Assembly (NCBI GenBank): GCA_003054665.1
Contig: QAYY01000003.1
Coordinates: 620,001-684,000, forward strand
Direction: 5' to 3'
Source: Opitutaceae bacterium EW11
Lineage (GTDB): Bacteria > Verrucomicrobiota > Verrucomicrobiia > Opitutales > Opitutaceae
Length of the DNA: 64,000 nt
The notes beneath the pieces are model-generated. The model ran no database searches. It was not told the origin of the DNA and saw nothing but the letters and a program-made list of their open reading frames with translations. Position numbers and translations under genes: made by a program. This document shows, one piece after another, positions 25,466-34,099 of this stretch. Each line of letters opens with the position of its first letter. Position 1 is the stretch's first letter.

Positions 25466-26793
25466 AGTCTCCCGGGATCGCACCAGCCGCCGCGCAGGAA
25501 GTTGGCTCGTCGCGCGCACGCGAGGGCTTTGCCGGTCGGAACGGCTACAAGTGGACGGTCGTCGGGATGCTCTGGTTCGTCTGCTTTTTCAACTACGCGG
25601 ACCGGCAGTCGATCTTCTCGGTTTTTCCGAAGCTGAAGGAGGAGTTTGGCTTCGATCCGGTTCAACTCGGGCTGATTGGTTCGGCGTTCATGTGGGTTTA
25701 CGCCTTTGGAGCGCCGTTGGCGGGTTTCATCGGCGACCGCGTCGCGCGCAAACACCTTATCCTCGGCGGCTGCGTTTTCTGGAGCGGAGTCACGGTCCTG
25801 ACCGGCAGCTGCAGCAAACTCTGGCATTTCGTCACCGTCCGGGCTCTCGAGGGTTTTGGAGAGACGTTCTATTTCCCCGCCTCGATGTCGTTGGTCAGCG
25901 ACTACCATGGCCCGCGCACCCGCTCGAAGGCGTTCTCGCTCCATCAATCGAGCGTCTACGTCGGCACAATCGGAGGAAGCTGGCTCGGCGCCTGGTTCGC
26001 CGAGAACCACGGATGGAGGCTCGGATTCTACTTCTTCGGCGCCGCCGGAGTGGTGCTCGCGCTGCTGCTCTACCGGTTCCTGCGAGAGCCGGTCCGCGGA
26101 GCGGCGGAAGCGCCGGCCGGCGTGGAGGCGACCGCCGCCCAGCCGCCGCCGACGTGGGCTGAGGCAGCGGGCATTGTGTTCAGCAAACCCACCGCCTGGG
26201 TGCTGCTGACCGTGTTTGCCGGGGCGAACTTCGTGGCGACGATATTCCTCACCTGGACCCCGACGTTTCTCGTGGAGAAGTTCGGTTTCAAACTGACGTC
26301 GGCCGGCTTGTCGGGCTCGGTCTTCATCCACCTCGCGAGCGCGCTGAGCGTTCCGGTGGGAGGTATTCTCGCCGACGTATTGGCTCGCCGGCTCACAGGC
26401 GGACGGATGCTGGTTCAGGCGGTCGGTCTCCTGGTGGGCGCGGTCTTTGTCGGTTTGGTGGGACTGACCGCGCAGGTTCACACGCTAATGCTGGCGATGG
26501 TGGTTTTCGGCCTCTGCAAGGGCCTCTACGACGCGAATATTTTCGCATCGCTCTACGATGTGATTGAGCCTCGCGCCCGCGCGACCGCCGCGGGGATCAT
26601 GAACACCGTGGGGTGGGGCGGCGGTGCCCTCGGGCCTCTCGCAGTCGGCCTGGCGACGAAATACGGCCGGCATCCGACGGCGGTGGAAAACATGAGCGAG
26701 GCGATCGCATTTGGAGCGATCGTCTATCTGGTCGGCGCGGCACTCCTCTTTGTCGGCATTTTCGCCTTTGCCCGGAAAGACCGGGTTGCCTGA
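25462..26793 (+). CDS. MFS transporter, anion:cation symporter (hexuronate/glucarate) type
   Basis: A 443-residue inner-membrane protein with 12 predicted helices. It starts at TTG 25462, which overlaps the stop of the GH43-like gene, so translation is probably coupled. The first helix (WTVVGMLWFVCFFNYADRQS) with the NYADR motif is characteristic of the ACS subfamily, which includes ExuT and GudP. The A-like loop GDRVARKHLI and the second-half motif LADVLARRLTGG are present. It probably takes up an acidic monosaccharide or disaccharide, such as a galacturonate-containing product, released by the surrounding secreted enzymes. Confidence 0.88.
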   Translation: MKSPGIAPAAAQEVGSSRAREGFAGRNGYKWTVVGMLWFVCFFNYADRQSIFSVFPKLKEEFGFDPVQLGLIGSAFMWVYAFGAPLAGFIGDRVARKHLILGGCVFWSGVTVLTGSCSKLWHFVTVRALEGFGETFYFPASMSLVSDYHGPRTRSKAFSLHQSSVYVGTIGGSWLGAWFAENHGWRLGFYFFGAAGVVLALLLYRFLREPVRGAAEAPAGVEATAAQPPPTWAEAAGIVFSKPTAWVLLTVFAGANFVATIFLTWTPTFLVEKFGFKLTSAGLSGSVFIHLASALSVPVGGILADVLARRLTGGRMLVQAVGLLVGAVFVGLVGLTAQVHTLMLAMVVFGLCKGLYDANIFASLYDVIEPRARATAAGIMNTVGWGGGALGPLAVGLATKYGRHPTAVENMSEAIAFGAIVYLVGAALLFVGIFAFARKDRVA

Positions 26794-26815
26794 CCGCCGT
26801 CCGTTTTTCCCACGT

Positions 26816-27877
26816 ATGCCACGTCTCCGATTCTCGTATTTGTCGGTCATCCTTCTCGCACCGCTTATGGCCCTGGCTGCATCGGCGCCTGCGGTGGTGG
26901 TTTCCGAATTCATCTACGAGAAGGCGCCGTATCCGCAGTGTCATGCGTCGACCATTGCCGAGACGAGTTCCGGGCAACTGGTGGCCGCGTGGTTCGGCGG
27001 CACACGCGAGCGCGCACCGGATGTCGGTATCTGGGTGTCGCGCCACGAAGGCGGCTCCTGGAGGGAGGCGGTGGAAGTCGCGACGGGCGCCCAACCCGAC
27101 GGGAAAAGCCTGCCGACCTGGAATCCCGTGCTGTTCCAGGCGCCAGGCAAGGGGCCGTTGGTGCTGTTCTACAAAGTCGGTCCGTCCCCCTCGACCTGGT
27201 GGGGCATGGTGATGCAGTCCGCCGACGGCGGACGGACCTGGAGCAAACCGCGGCGGCTGCCGGAGGGGATCCTGGGCCCGATCAAGAACAAGCCGGTGGT
27301 GTTGGCGGACGGTTCGTGGCTTTCCCCCTCCAGCACGGAAGGCACGCCGACCGGATGGCGCGTCCATTTCGAGCGGACATGCGACGGCGGCGAAACCTGG
27401 GAGCGCATCGGTCCGGTGGACAAGGGCGCCGACATCGACGCTATTCAGCCCAGCGTGCTTTTTCTCCCCGGCGGAAAGCTCGAGGCAGTCTGCCGCACGC
27501 GCCGGGGATTTCTGGCGTTCACGCAATCCGCCGATCAAGGGCGCACCTGGAGCCCGCTTGCGCCTCTCCCGTTGCCAAATCCGAACTCCGGCACCGATGC
27601 CGTCAGCTTGGCCGACGGACGCCAACTGCTCGTCTACAATCATTCGGCCCCGCCTCCGGAGCGTCCTACGAAGGGAGTTCGCTACCCGCTCGACGTGGCG
27701 CTTTCCGACGATGGCAAGGAGTGGCGACACGTCCTGATCCTCGAGTCCGAACCGATCGGAAACGGGTATGCCTACCCGGCGGTAATCCAGACAGCTGACG
27801 GCAGGGTCCACATCACCTACACCTGGGACCGAAAGCGGATCAAACACGTGGTCCTCGATCCGGCCAAACTTCCGTAA
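26816..27877 (+). CDS. Exported sialidase-family (BNR/Asp-box) six-bladed propeller
   Basis: A 353-residue protein, ATG 26816, with signal peptide MPRLRFSYLSVILLAPLMAL. Asp boxes are clear: SADGGRTWS, TCDGGETWE and SADQGRTWS. The N-terminal block QCHASTIAETSSGQLVAAWFGG is typical of the BNR_2 group of exo-alpha-sialidase-like proteins. The arginine triad of true sialidases cannot be confirmed from the sequence alone. In a pectin setting the target may be a plant 2-keto-3-deoxy sugar such as Kdo or Dha rather than sialic acid, or the protein may be a propeller hydrolase of other specificity. It sits between the MFS transporter and a GH78 gene in the same operon. Confidence 0.8.
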   Translation: MPRLRFSYLSVILLAPLMALAASAPAVVVSEFIYEKAPYPQCHASTIAETSSGQLVAAWFGGTRERAPDVGIWVSRHEGGSWREAVEVATGAQPDGKSLPTWNPVLFQAPGKGPLVLFYKVGPSPSTWWGMVMQSADGGRTWSKPRRLPEGILGPIKNKPVVLADGSWLSPSSTEGTPTGWRVHFERTCDGGETWERIGPVDKGADIDAIQPSVLFLPGGKLEAVCRTRRGFLAFTQSADQGRTWSPLAPLPLPNPNSGTDAVSLADGRQLLVYNHSAPPPERPTKGVRYPLDVALSDDGKEWRHVLILESEPIGNGYAYPAVIQTADGRVHITYTWDRKRIKHVVLDPAKLP

Positions 27878-27896
27878 CGAGAACTCCATTACGCCG

Positions 27897-30614
27897 ATGA
27901 ATGCTCTCCGTCTGGCGAGTGTGTTCGTGTGGTTTGCGGGCGTCGCTGCCCTTGCTCTCGGGTCCGATCTGAAACCCGAGCGGTTGCGTTGCGAATATGG
28001 TTTCGACCCCCTGGGCATCGACTTGGCGCATCCTCGACTCTCCTGGGAACTGACGTCGAACGAGCGCGGGCAGCGCCAAACCGCGTGGCAGGTGCTCGTG
28101 GCCAGCTCTCCGGAAGTCCTCGCGCAGGATCGCGGCGACCTGTGGGACAGCGGGCGCGTCGAGTCGGGGGAGACGGCGCAGATCCCCTACGCCGGACAAC
28201 CACTGCGCAGTTCTCAGCAGGTGTTTTGGAAGCTGCGCGCCTGGGATGTTCACGGGGAAACCACTCCCTGGACCCCTGCGGCCACCTGGACGATGGGAGT
28301 GCTGAGCCCGGAAGATTGGAGGGCGGAATGGATCGTTGCACCGTGGACGAGCGAAGCGCTCCGGCTGCGGCAGGAATTCGACGTCGGCGCCGGTCTCAAG
28401 CGGGCTCTGCTCCACATCTCCGGACTCGGCCAATACGAGGTTGCTTTCAACGGCGCGAAGGCCGGCGACGATCTGCTCTCGCCGGGTTGGACGAACTACG
28501 ATCGCACGACGCTATACGACACCCGCGACGCGACGGCTTTGGTGCGCGAAGGGCGCAACGCCATCGGCGTCGAACTGGGGAACGGCATGTACAACGTCGT
28601 TCGCCGAAACCGCTTCGCGAAGTTCACGGGATCGTTTGGCCCGCTCCGGGTGATCGCGCAGCTGGAGCTGGAGTATGCCGACGGAAAAACCGTGTTCGTG
28701 ACCACCGACGAAACCTGGCGAGTCGCCCGGGGCCCGATCACCTACAACAGCATTTACGGCGGCGAGGATTTCGACGCGCGCCTCGACGAGCGCGGCTGGA
28801 CCAAGGCCGGTTTCGACGACCGCAGCTGGACTCGCGCGGTGAAGTGGGTTCGCCCGCCGCAGACGCTACGCGGTTATCACGCGGCGGCCGAGCCGCTCCG
28901 GGCAATCGAAACAATCAAACCCGTGGCGGCCACGCGGCTGAAATCGGGGGCGTTGCTCTACGATTTCGGGCAGAACGCGTCGTTCATGCCTCGCCTCCGA
29001 GTAACCGGCCCCGCCGGAAGTACGGTCCGGCTCACCCCGGGAGAAGTCGCAAAGGAAGACGGCACCATCGAACGCGGAACGATGGGAGGCGCCCACCGCG
29101 GCAGCGCCTGGTGGCAATACACCAAAGGCACGGACGGAGAGGAAACCTGGTTTCCGAAGTTCTATTACGTGGGCTCGCGTTATCTCCAGGTGGACCTGCA
29201 GCCTGCCGCGCCCGGTGGCGCGATGCCGGAGATCGCCGAACTGGAGGACGTGGTCGTGCATTCGTCGGCCGAGCCGCTGGGCGACTTCGCGACGTCCAAT
29301 CCGCTCCTCAACCGCATCCGCGACCTGGTGCGCTGGGCCCAGCGGTCCAACATGGTGTCCATCCTCACCGATTGCCCGCACCGCGAGAAACTCGGCTGGA
29401 TCGAGCAATACCACCTCAACGGCCCCTCGATTCGCTATGAATTCGACGTGGCGCGGATCTTCACGAAAGGCCTGCACGACATGGCCGAGGCGCAGACGGA
29501 AGACGGCCTGATTCCGAACATCGCTCCCGAATACACCCAGTTCAAAGGCGCCTTCCGCGGCGCAGCCGAGTGGGGCGCCGCTTTCATTCTCGTCCCCTGG
29601 CAGCAGTATCAGTTCACCGGCGACACGGGTCTCCTCGCCGAACACTATCCGGCGATGAAGCGGTATTTCGCCTACCTCGAGAGCCGGGCGAAGAACGACA
29701 TCCTGTCCGATGGTCTGGGCGACTGGTACGACTACCTGATGGAGAAAAACGGGCGCGCCGGACTGACGCCCCCGCCGATCACCGCGACGGCGTATTATTT
29801 CCGCGACGCGGAGATCCTTTCGAAAATCGCGACTATTCTCGGCAAGACGGACGACGCCCGCGATTACGAGCAGCGCGCGGCAAGGATTCGCCACCGCTAC
29901 AACCGGGAGTTCTTCCACCCGGAAACCGGCGGTTACGGGACCGAGTCCCAATGCTCCCTCGCGCTGCCTCTCGCGCTTGGCCTGGTGGAACCCGGGCGCC
30001 GTGAAGCGGCTCTCGAACTGCTGGTGAAGGACGTGGAGAAGCGCGGATACGCCACGGCGGGCGACATCGGCTTCCGATCGTTGCTCCGCGCCCTCGCCGA
30101 CGGCGGCCGGTCCGACGTGATCTACCGCATGATCAACCAGGACGAAAAACCCGGCTACGGTTACCAGATCAAACACGGTGCGACGGCGCTGACCGAGTCG
30201 TGGAATGCGAGTCTCGGAGCGTCGCACAATCACTTCATGCTCGGTCAGGTGATCGAGTGGTTTTACCACGATCTCGCGGGCATCCAGCCGGATCCTGCCG
30301 GCCCGGGTTTCGCAAAGATCGTCATCGCGCCGCAACCGGTGGGAGATCTGGCTTGGGTGCAGGCGTCGTACCACTCTATCCGCGGGCCTATTTCGACCCG
30401 CTGGGAGCGGGACGGGAAAACGTTTGTCTTGGATGTATCCATTCCGGCCAACACGGGAGCGACCGTCGTCGTGCCGGCGGACGAGGGGACGCCGATCCTC
30501 GAAGGCGGCCTGCCGGCCGAAAAACGACCGGGCGTGATCCTCGTGGCGCGGCAATCGGGCCGGGCCACGTTCCGCATCGGCTCGGGCACCTATCGGTTTC
30601 AGTCAACAAAGTGA
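27897..30614 (+). CDS. Exported alpha-L-rhamnosidase, GH78
   Basis: A 905-residue enzyme with a short signal peptide (MNALRLASVFVWFAGVAALALG). The family order is complete: N-terminal Ig-like domain (LRCEYGFDPLGIDLAHPRLSWEL), a beta-sandwich lectin-like domain (AEWI..., GWTNYDRT), the (alpha/alpha)6 catalytic barrel (about 430-790) and a C-terminal sandwich (WVQASYHSIRGPISTRWER). The catalytic signature LTDCPHREKLGWIEQ lies near residue 500 and the Glu-containing TALTESWNASLGASHNH near 770. GH78 removes terminal alpha-L-rhamnose with inversion. It follows the sialidase-like gene by 19 bases. Confidence 0.93.
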   Translation: MNALRLASVFVWFAGVAALALGSDLKPERLRCEYGFDPLGIDLAHPRLSWELTSNERGQRQTAWQVLVASSPEVLAQDRGDLWDSGRVESGETAQIPYAGQPLRSSQQVFWKLRAWDVHGETTPWTPAATWTMGVLSPEDWRAEWIVAPWTSEALRLRQEFDVGAGLKRALLHISGLGQYEVAFNGAKAGDDLLSPGWTNYDRTTLYDTRDATALVREGRNAIGVELGNGMYNVVRRNRFAKFTGSFGPLRVIAQLELEYADGKTVFVTTDETWRVARGPITYNSIYGGEDFDARLDERGWTKAGFDDRSWTRAVKWVRPPQTLRGYHAAAEPLRAIETIKPVAATRLKSGALLYDFGQNASFMPRLRVTGPAGSTVRLTPGEVAKEDGTIERGTMGGAHRGSAWWQYTKGTDGEETWFPKFYYVGSRYLQVDLQPAAPGGAMPEIAELEDVVVHSSAEPLGDFATSNPLLNRIRDLVRWAQRSNMVSILTDCPHREKLGWIEQYHLNGPSIRYEFDVARIFTKGLHDMAEAQTEDGLIPNIAPEYTQFKGAFRGAAEWGAAFILVPWQQYQFTGDTGLLAEHYPAMKRYFAYLESRAKNDILSDGLGDWYDYLMEKNGRAGLTPPPITATAYYFRDAEILSKIATILGKTDDARDYEQRAARIRHRYNREFFHPETGGYGTESQCSLALPLALGLVEPGRREAALELLVKDVEKRGYATAGDIGFRSLLRALADGGRSDVIYRMINQDEKPGYGYQIKHGATALTESWNASLGASHNHFMLGQVIEWFYHDLAGIQPDPAGPGFAKIVIAPQPVGDLAWVQASYHSIRGPISTRWERDGKTFVLDVSIPANTGATVVVPADEGTPILEGGLPAEKRPGVILVARQSGRATFRIGSGTYRFQSTK

Positions 30615-30664
30615 CCAGCGGCGCCCTTTCTTCGTCACGGCAACCCGGATTCCTTTTCTTCACT

Positions 30665-33001
30665 ATGCACCTCCTCCGTCGAATCGTGGCCGGTCTCTCT
30701 GCGTGGATCGTTTTGTCGGGAGGCGCCCGGGCGGCGGAGGGGCAGCAGACACATTCGTCCCTGCAACTCTGGTACCGAGCGCCTTCCTCGGTTTGGACGG
30801 AGGCGCTTCCGGTCGGAAACGGACGTTTGGGCGCGATGGTTTTCGGTGGAGTTGCCGAAGAGCGTCTGCAGCTCAACGAGGACACTCTCTGGTCCGGCGC
30901 TCCCCACGAGTATCAACACCCGGGGGCCGTCGAGGTGCTGCCGAAGCTGCGCGAACTGCTCTTCGAGGGAAAACAGAAGGAGGCGGAGAAACTTGCGATG
31001 GAGCGCTTCATGAGCGTGCCGCTTCACCAGGAGTCCTATCAGCCGATGGCGGATCTGCGGCTGCTGTTCGCCGGGCACGACTCGCCTGTCGAGTATGAGC
31101 GATCGCTCGATCTTTCAGACGCGACCGCGAAGGTCCGCTACCGGGTGGCCGGCACATGGTACGTGAGGAAAACGTACGCGAGTTTTCCCGACCAGGTCCT
31201 GGTGGAGCAGCTGTCCGCAAACGGCCCCGGAAAGCTCTCGTTTCGTATCCGGCTCGGCACTCCGCAGTCGCTGACAAGTCTGCAGGTGCTGGAAGGTCGG
31301 GGCTTGCTGCTCACCGGCAACGTGAAGTCCGGTGGCCTGCGTTTTGCGACGCGGGTCGATGTGCGTCTGACCGGCGGACGTCTCACCGCAAGAGACGGCG
31401 AACTGATTGTCGACGGCGCCGATTCCGCGACGCTCCTGGTTGCCGGCGCGACGGCGTTCGTGAGCTTCCAGAATGTCGCCGCCGATCCGGTTGAGCGGGT
31501 CGCCGCGGCGCTCGACCGGGTGAAGGACAAATCGACGGAGGCGATCCATGCCGCCCACGAAGCGGATTACCGGGCGCTGTTCGATCGCGTGAGCATCGAT
31601 CTCGGGCCGTCGTCCGAACTCGAGAAGCCGACCGACGAACGTCTCGCGGCGAACGACAAGACGCGCGATCCGGCGCTCGCGGCGCTGCTGTTCCAGTACG
31701 GACGTTATCTGCTGATTTCCTCGAGCCGCCCGGGCGACCAGCCGGCGAACCTGCAGGGAATCTGGAACGAAAAGACGAATCCTCCCTGGGGGAGCAAATA
31801 CACGACGAACATCAACCTGGAGATGAACTATTGGCCGGCGGAGGTGGCGAACCTCTCCGAGTGCGCCGAGCCGCTGTTCGCGCTGCTCGACGACCTCGTG
31901 CTCAGCGGAAGGAAGACGGCGCAGGCGCACTACGGAGCGCGCGGCTGGGTGTTGCACCACAACACGGATCTTTGGCGCGGCACGGCTCCGATCAACGCGT
32001 CGAATCACGGCATCTGGCCCACCGGCGGGGCCTGGCTTTGCACGCACCTCTGGGAGCACTACCAGTTCACCGGCGACCGCGAGTTTCTGAAGAACCGCGC
32101 GTATCCGATCATGAAAGACGCGGCGTTGTTCTTCGTCGACACGCTGGTCGACGATCCCAAGACGCACTTCCTGATCAGCGGTCCCTCGAACTCGCCCGAG
32201 AACGGAGGGCTCGTGATGGGCCCGACGATGGACCGCCAAATCATCCGGAGCCTCTTCGCGGAGACGGCGGCCGCCGCGCGTCTGCTCGGCGTCGACGAGG
32301 ACTTCGCGGCTCAGCTGGACGGATTGCGGGCCCGCATCGCGCCGAACCAGATCGGCCGGCTCGGTCAGCTGCAGGAGTGGATGGAAGACAAGGACGATCC
32401 GAACAGCCGGCATCGCCATGTTTCGCATCTTTGGGGCGTGTATCCAGGGACCGACATTACTTGGCAGACGCCGGAGTTGATGAAGGCTGCTCGCCAGTCG
32501 CTGATCTTCCGCGGCGACGGCGGCACGGGGTGGTCCCTCGGCTGGAAAATCTCACTTTGGGCCCGCTTTCTGGACGGCGAGCACGCCTTCCGGATCCTGT
32601 CGAACCAGCTGCGCCTCGTTCACGAGAAGCCCGTCCATGGAACGCCGGAGGGCGGGGGAGGAACGTATCCGAATCTCTTCGACGCGCATCCTCCGTTTCA
32701 GATCGACGGCAACTTCGCGGCGACTGCCGGAATCTGTGAGATGCTCCTTCAAAGCCAGCAGAAAGAAATCGTGCTTCTGCCGGCGCTGCCGTCCGTGTGG
32801 CCGACCGGCCGGATCACCGGCATCCGAGCCCGAGGCGGTTTCGAACTGGATTTATCCTGGAAAGACGGGCGATTGAGCCAGGTCGCCGTTCGCTCGCAAC
32901 ACGGAGGCAAAGCCGTGCTTCGCTCCGACGAAAAACGCACCGAAGTGACGGTGCCCGCCGGAGGAAACGTCGAGCTGACCGGCGAACTCGTCCCACGCTA
33001 G
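30665..33001 (+). CDS. Exported GH95 alpha-L-fucosidase/alpha-L-galactosidase
   Basis: ATG 30665 gives a 778-residue protein with signal peptide MHLLRRIVAGLSAWIV (cleavage near ARAAE). The N-terminal sandwich starts WYRAPSSVWTEALPVGNGRLGAMV, typical of GH95. The catalytic (alpha/alpha)6 barrel has NINLEMNYWPAEV with the two Asn that activate water, ISGPSNSPEN with the acid Glu, and DAHPPFQIDGNF with Asp. GH95 inverts alpha-1,2-L-fucosyl or, in RG-II, alpha-L-galactosyl linkages; the two cannot be separated by eye. It is the last gene of the plus-strand operon, ending 58 bases before the convergent AraC gene. Confidence 0.93.
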   Translation: MHLLRRIVAGLSAWIVLSGGARAAEGQQTHSSLQLWYRAPSSVWTEALPVGNGRLGAMVFGGVAEERLQLNEDTLWSGAPHEYQHPGAVEVLPKLRELLFEGKQKEAEKLAMERFMSVPLHQESYQPMADLRLLFAGHDSPVEYERSLDLSDATAKVRYRVAGTWYVRKTYASFPDQVLVEQLSANGPGKLSFRIRLGTPQSLTSLQVLEGRGLLLTGNVKSGGLRFATRVDVRLTGGRLTARDGELIVDGADSATLLVAGATAFVSFQNVAADPVERVAAALDRVKDKSTEAIHAAHEADYRALFDRVSIDLGPSSELEKPTDERLAANDKTRDPALAALLFQYGRYLLISSSRPGDQPANLQGIWNEKTNPPWGSKYTTNINLEMNYWPAEVANLSECAEPLFALLDDLVLSGRKTAQAHYGARGWVLHHNTDLWRGTAPINASNHGIWPTGGAWLCTHLWEHYQFTGDREFLKNRAYPIMKDAALFFVDTLVDDPKTHFLISGPSNSPENGGLVMGPTMDRQIIRSLFAETAAAARLLGVDEDFAAQLDGLRARIAPNQIGRLGQLQEWMEDKDDPNSRHRHVSHLWGVYPGTDITWQTPELMKAARQSLIFRGDGGTGWSLGWKISLWARFLDGEHAFRILSNQLRLVHEKPVHGTPEGGGGTYPNLFDAHPPFQIDGNFAATAGICEMLLQSQQKEIVLLPALPSVWPTGRITGIRARGGFELDLSWKDGRLSQVAVRSQHGGKAVLRSDEKRTEVTVPAGGNVELTGELVPR

Positions 33002-33058
33002 ACTTCGCAGGGACGCGCCGGCGCAACCGCGAACGTGCGATGCGCGGGTCCTGCGCTC

Positions 33059-33919
33059 CTACGGCGCTTTTTCGTGTTGGACGCGGTACTCGCGAGGAGA
33101 ACAGCCGCAGGCGCGGCGAAACGCTTCGTTGAAGCGGCTGATCGAGTTGAACCCCGAGCTGAAGGCGATCTCGACGATCTTCTCGTCGGTCGTGACGAGC
33201 ATGCGCTGGGCGTGCGAGACGCGGTGGTGCGTGAGGTAGTCGATCAAGGTCGTGCCGAACGCCTTCTTGAAAAGGTTCATCGCGTAGTTCGGGTGCAGTC
33301 CGACCTTGTCGCTGATCTCCGCGACCGTCAGCGGCTCGAGGTACCGCTGGGCGACAAGGCAGGCCATCTGCTCGCTCTTGTTGAGTCCGCCGTCCTGCAA
33401 CGCGGTGCGGAGCCGCTGCTTTTTCGCCGCGGCCTGCGTCGCGGGCACGGTCGCCGCGAGCCGGCGCAACCGCGCGTGCATCTCGAGCATGATGATCTCT
33501 CGCTTCTCTTTTGAGCCGTCCTGCAGGTCCCGCTCCCACTGTGCGAGCAGGGTGGAGTCGAAGTTCATGCGCCGCGAATCGGGTTCGCTGACCACCTCGC
33601 CGCGCATGAGAGTCTGGACCAGCGGTTCGGGCAACCGGCACTGGAGAAACCAGGCAAGCGGGATGGTGGCGACGAAGTACTCCGTCTCGTCCCCGTAATC
33701 GATGATCTGGTGCGGAATCGCGGCCCAGAACGCGCTCAGGTGTCCCGCCTCGATGCGCACTTTTCTGCCGCCGAGGAGGTAGGTGACCCATCCTGTTTCG
33801 AGGAGATTGAGCTCGATCTCGGTGTGATGATCAGGGCGCCGCATCGGCGACGGCGTCCAGCGGACACACGTCAAACCGTAGGGCATGAAGTCGGGGCGGT
33901 TGGGGTCGAACTGCACCAT
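33059..33919 (-). CDS. AraC-family transcriptional regulator
   Basis: A 286-residue regulator (ATG 33919; a TTG at 33937 is less likely). The N-terminal cupin-like half (RRPDHHTEIELNLLETGWVTYLLGG, then AFWAAIPHQIIDYG) should sense a sugar. The C-terminal half has two helix-turn-helix units: VAEISDKVGLHPNYAMNLFKKAFG and VEIAFSSGFNSISRFNEAFRRACG, ending in PREYR. It is divergent from the isomerase/transketolase/kinase cluster, so it most likely controls those genes in response to their substrate. Confidence 0.93.
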   Translation of the reverse strand: MVQFDPNRPDFMPYGLTCVRWTPSPMRRPDHHTEIELNLLETGWVTYLLGGRKVRIEAGHLSAFWAAIPHQIIDYGDETEYFVATIPLAWFLQCRLPEPLVQTLMRGEVVSEPDSRRMNFDSTLLAQWERDLQDGSKEKREIIMLEMHARLRRLAATVPATQAAAKKQRLRTALQDGGLNKSEQMACLVAQRYLEPLTVAEISDKVGLHPNYAMNLFKKAFGTTLIDYLTHHRVSHAQRMLVTTDEKIVEIAFSSGFNSISRFNEAFRRACGCSPREYRVQHEKAP

Positions 33920-33971
33920 AATGTTAGGATACCGCAAGAAACAGCGGGGATGGCGGAAGAGTCAGGGCGGA

Positions 33972-34000
33972 AAGTAGGCTAAGCTGACGTCTCAGGTCAA
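33972..34000 (-). promoter_or_regulatory. Candidate promoter of the AraC-type gene
   Basis: On the minus strand TTGACC (34000-33995) and CTACTT (33977-33972) are separated by 17 bases, 53 bases before the ATG. The region between the divergent AraC and isomerase genes (33920-34099) must also carry the plus-strand promoter and AraC sites, but no clear repeat was seen. Confidence 0.4.
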
Positions 34001-34099
34001 TTGGACTCCCTCGTTTCCCCGAAGGTTGCGCGGAGCCCGCACGCGGATGCGGCTGCGACACGCTCCCGGGCGCGAGATAACCCCACCGCTTTTCCCCAA

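Noticed and set aside
33001-33058. Terminator between the GH95 and AraC genes
   Set aside because: Only an imperfect GC-rich dyad (GCAGGGACGCGC with GCGCGGGTCCTGC) is present and no T-run follows, so I do not list it.
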